From: Frondihabitans sp. | Lineage (GTDB): Bacteria > Actinomycetota > Actinomycetes > Actinomycetales > Microbacteriaceae | Reading direction: 5' to 3' | Length of the DNA stretch: 25,865 nucleotides | Assembly (NCBI GenBank): GCA_025464735.1 | Contig: JAODMX010000474.1 | Span: 1 to 25,865, forward strand | Shown: one piece after another, positions 24,885 through 25,865 of the stretch | Layout of the letters: each line of letters opens with the position of its first letter | Numbering within the stretch: the first letter of the stretch is position 1 | Position numbers and translations under genes: made by a program | The notes under the pieces: generated by a model | Told to the model about the DNA's origin: nothing | The model's input: the letters and a program-made list of their open reading frames with translations, nothing else | Database searches by the model: none

Positions 24885-25865
24885 CGAAGCAAGCCCTCGT
24901 AGTGGCGCTGCTGCAGCTGGGAGTCAACCTGCTTCACGGTCTCGAGGCCGACACCGACGATGATCAGAATGCTCGCGCCGCCGAAGGGGAAGTTCTGGTT
25001 CGCGCCGACGGTGGCGAGCGCGATCAGCGGGATCAGAGCGACCAGGCCCAGGTACAGCGAACCCGGAAGAGTGACTCGGGTCAGAACGTAGTCGAGGTAG
25101 TCCGCTGTGGGGCGACCCGCCCGGATCCCGGGAATGAACCCGCCGTACTTCTTCATGTTGTCGGCGACTTCTTCGGGGTTGAAGGTGATCGCCACGTAGA
25201 AGTAGGTGAAGCCGATGATCAGGAGGAAATACAGCACCATGTAGAACGGCTTGTCGCCGGACGTGAGGTTCGCCTGCACCCAGCTGACCCAGGCCGCAGG
25301 TGCCGAGCCGTCGGAGGGAGTGTTGAACTGCGCGACAAGGGCGGGCAGATACAGCAGCGAGGACGCGAAGATGACGGGAACGACGCCGGCCATGTTGACC
25401 TTGATCGGGATGTAGGTGTTGTTGCCGCCGTAGGTTCGGCGGCCGACCATTCGTTTCGCGTATTGCACAGGTATGCGGCGCTGCGATTGTTCGACGTAGA
25501 CCACGAGACCCATGATCACGATCCCCACCAGGATCACCATCAGGAAGATCTCGAAGCTCTTGGCCTGCTCGATGGCCCAGAGGGCGGTCGGGAACTTGGC
25601 GGCGATCGAGGTGAAGATGAGGAGCGACATGCCGTTGCCGATGCCGCGCTCGGTAATGAGCTCGCCCATCCACATGATGAGGCCGGTGCCGGCGGTCATG
25701 GTGATGACCATGAGCAGAATCGCGTACCACGCGTTGTTCGAGATGAGCGAGGAGCAGGCGGAGACGCTCGACGAGCCGAACAGGGCGCCGGAGCGAGCGA
25801 CCGTGATCAGGGTGGTGGACTGCAGGATGCCCAGCGCGATGGTGAGGTAGCGCGTGTACTGCGTG
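24881..25865 (-). CDS. secY: Preprotein translocase subunit SecY, 5' end outside the window
   Basis: The last 327 codons of SecY, the pore of the SecYEG protein-export channel; the family is about 440 residues. The reading frame stays open to base 25865, so the start lies beyond. Visible are several membrane helices: [26 protein letters not shown], the cytoplasmic loop [42 protein letters not shown], and the C-terminal loop [37 protein letters not shown] that binds SecA and the ribosome. The end is [15 protein letters not shown]. It heads the secY-adk-map operon. Confidence 0.98.
   Translation of the reverse strand, partial: TQYTRYLTIALGILQSTTLITVARSGALFGSSSVSACSSLISNNAWYAILLMVITMTAGTGLIMWMGELITERGIGNGMSLLIFTSIAAKFPTALWAIEQAKSFEIFLMVILVGIVIMGLVVYVEQSQRRIPVQYAKRMVGRRTYGGNNTYIPIKVNMAGVVPVIFASSLLYLPALVAQFNTPSDGSAPAAWVSWVQANLTSGDKPFYMVLYFLLIIGFTYFYVAITFNPEEVADNMKKYGGFIPGIRAGRPTADYLDYVLTRVTLPGSLYLGLVALIPLIALATVGANQNFPFGGASILIIVGVGLETVKQVDSQLQQRHYEGLLR

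Overview
This is a high-GC actinobacterial chromosome segment, most likely from the family Microbacteriaceae. That placement is inferred from gene order and protein features: a secY-adk-map / infA-rpmJ-rpsM-rpsK-rpoA-rplQ cluster, groES without an adjacent groEL, an acidic L17 tail and HrcA/CIRCE control. No marker search could be run. Almost all of the window is core housekeeping sequence. No prophage, transposase, CRISPR array or tRNA was seen.

Layout from left to right. (1) 1-3285: the 5' part of guaB, a degenerate SGNH-hydrolase-like gene and rarD, all on the minus strand. (2) 3304-3724: groES, with two CIRCE operators wrapped around its promoter. (3) 3794-5905: a THUMP-like-domain methyltransferase (+) converging on a Q/P-rich DUF4190 membrane protein (-), with a long hairpin between them. 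(4) 6067-13506: a minus-strand chain transcribed glmS-acpS-alr-alr-tsaE-[palindromic island]-tsaB-rimI-tsaD. Most junctions are 4-base overlaps. The chain joins amino-sugar, acyl-carrier and D-alanine supply with the t6A tRNA-modification proteins. (5) 13572-14513: coaA (+), divergent from glmS and convergent with glmM. (6) 14671-21593: a minus-strand run of infA, rpmJ, rpsM, rpsK, rpoA, rplQ, truA, rplM, rpsI and glmM, covering translation, transcription and cell-wall precursor supply. (7) 21823-23085: an LCP-family cell-wall ligase gene on the plus strand, lying between map and infA. (8) 23119-23372: three related palindromes, two of them identical 62-bp copies. (9) 23422-25865: map, adk and the 3' part of secY (-).

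The most notable non-coding signal is that all three convergent gene junctions (5015-5073, 14542-14615, 23119-23372), plus the tsaE/tsaB junction (8323-8434), carry long and nearly perfect inverted repeats. The tsaE/tsaB island can form mutually exclusive stems. The 23-kb island has a family of ACTCCACAA...TTGTGGAGT hairpins. Other points worth a second look are the tandem divergent alanine racemases, the two-operator groES promoter, the internally duplicated acidic tail of L17, and structured intercistronic regions in the ribosomal operon.
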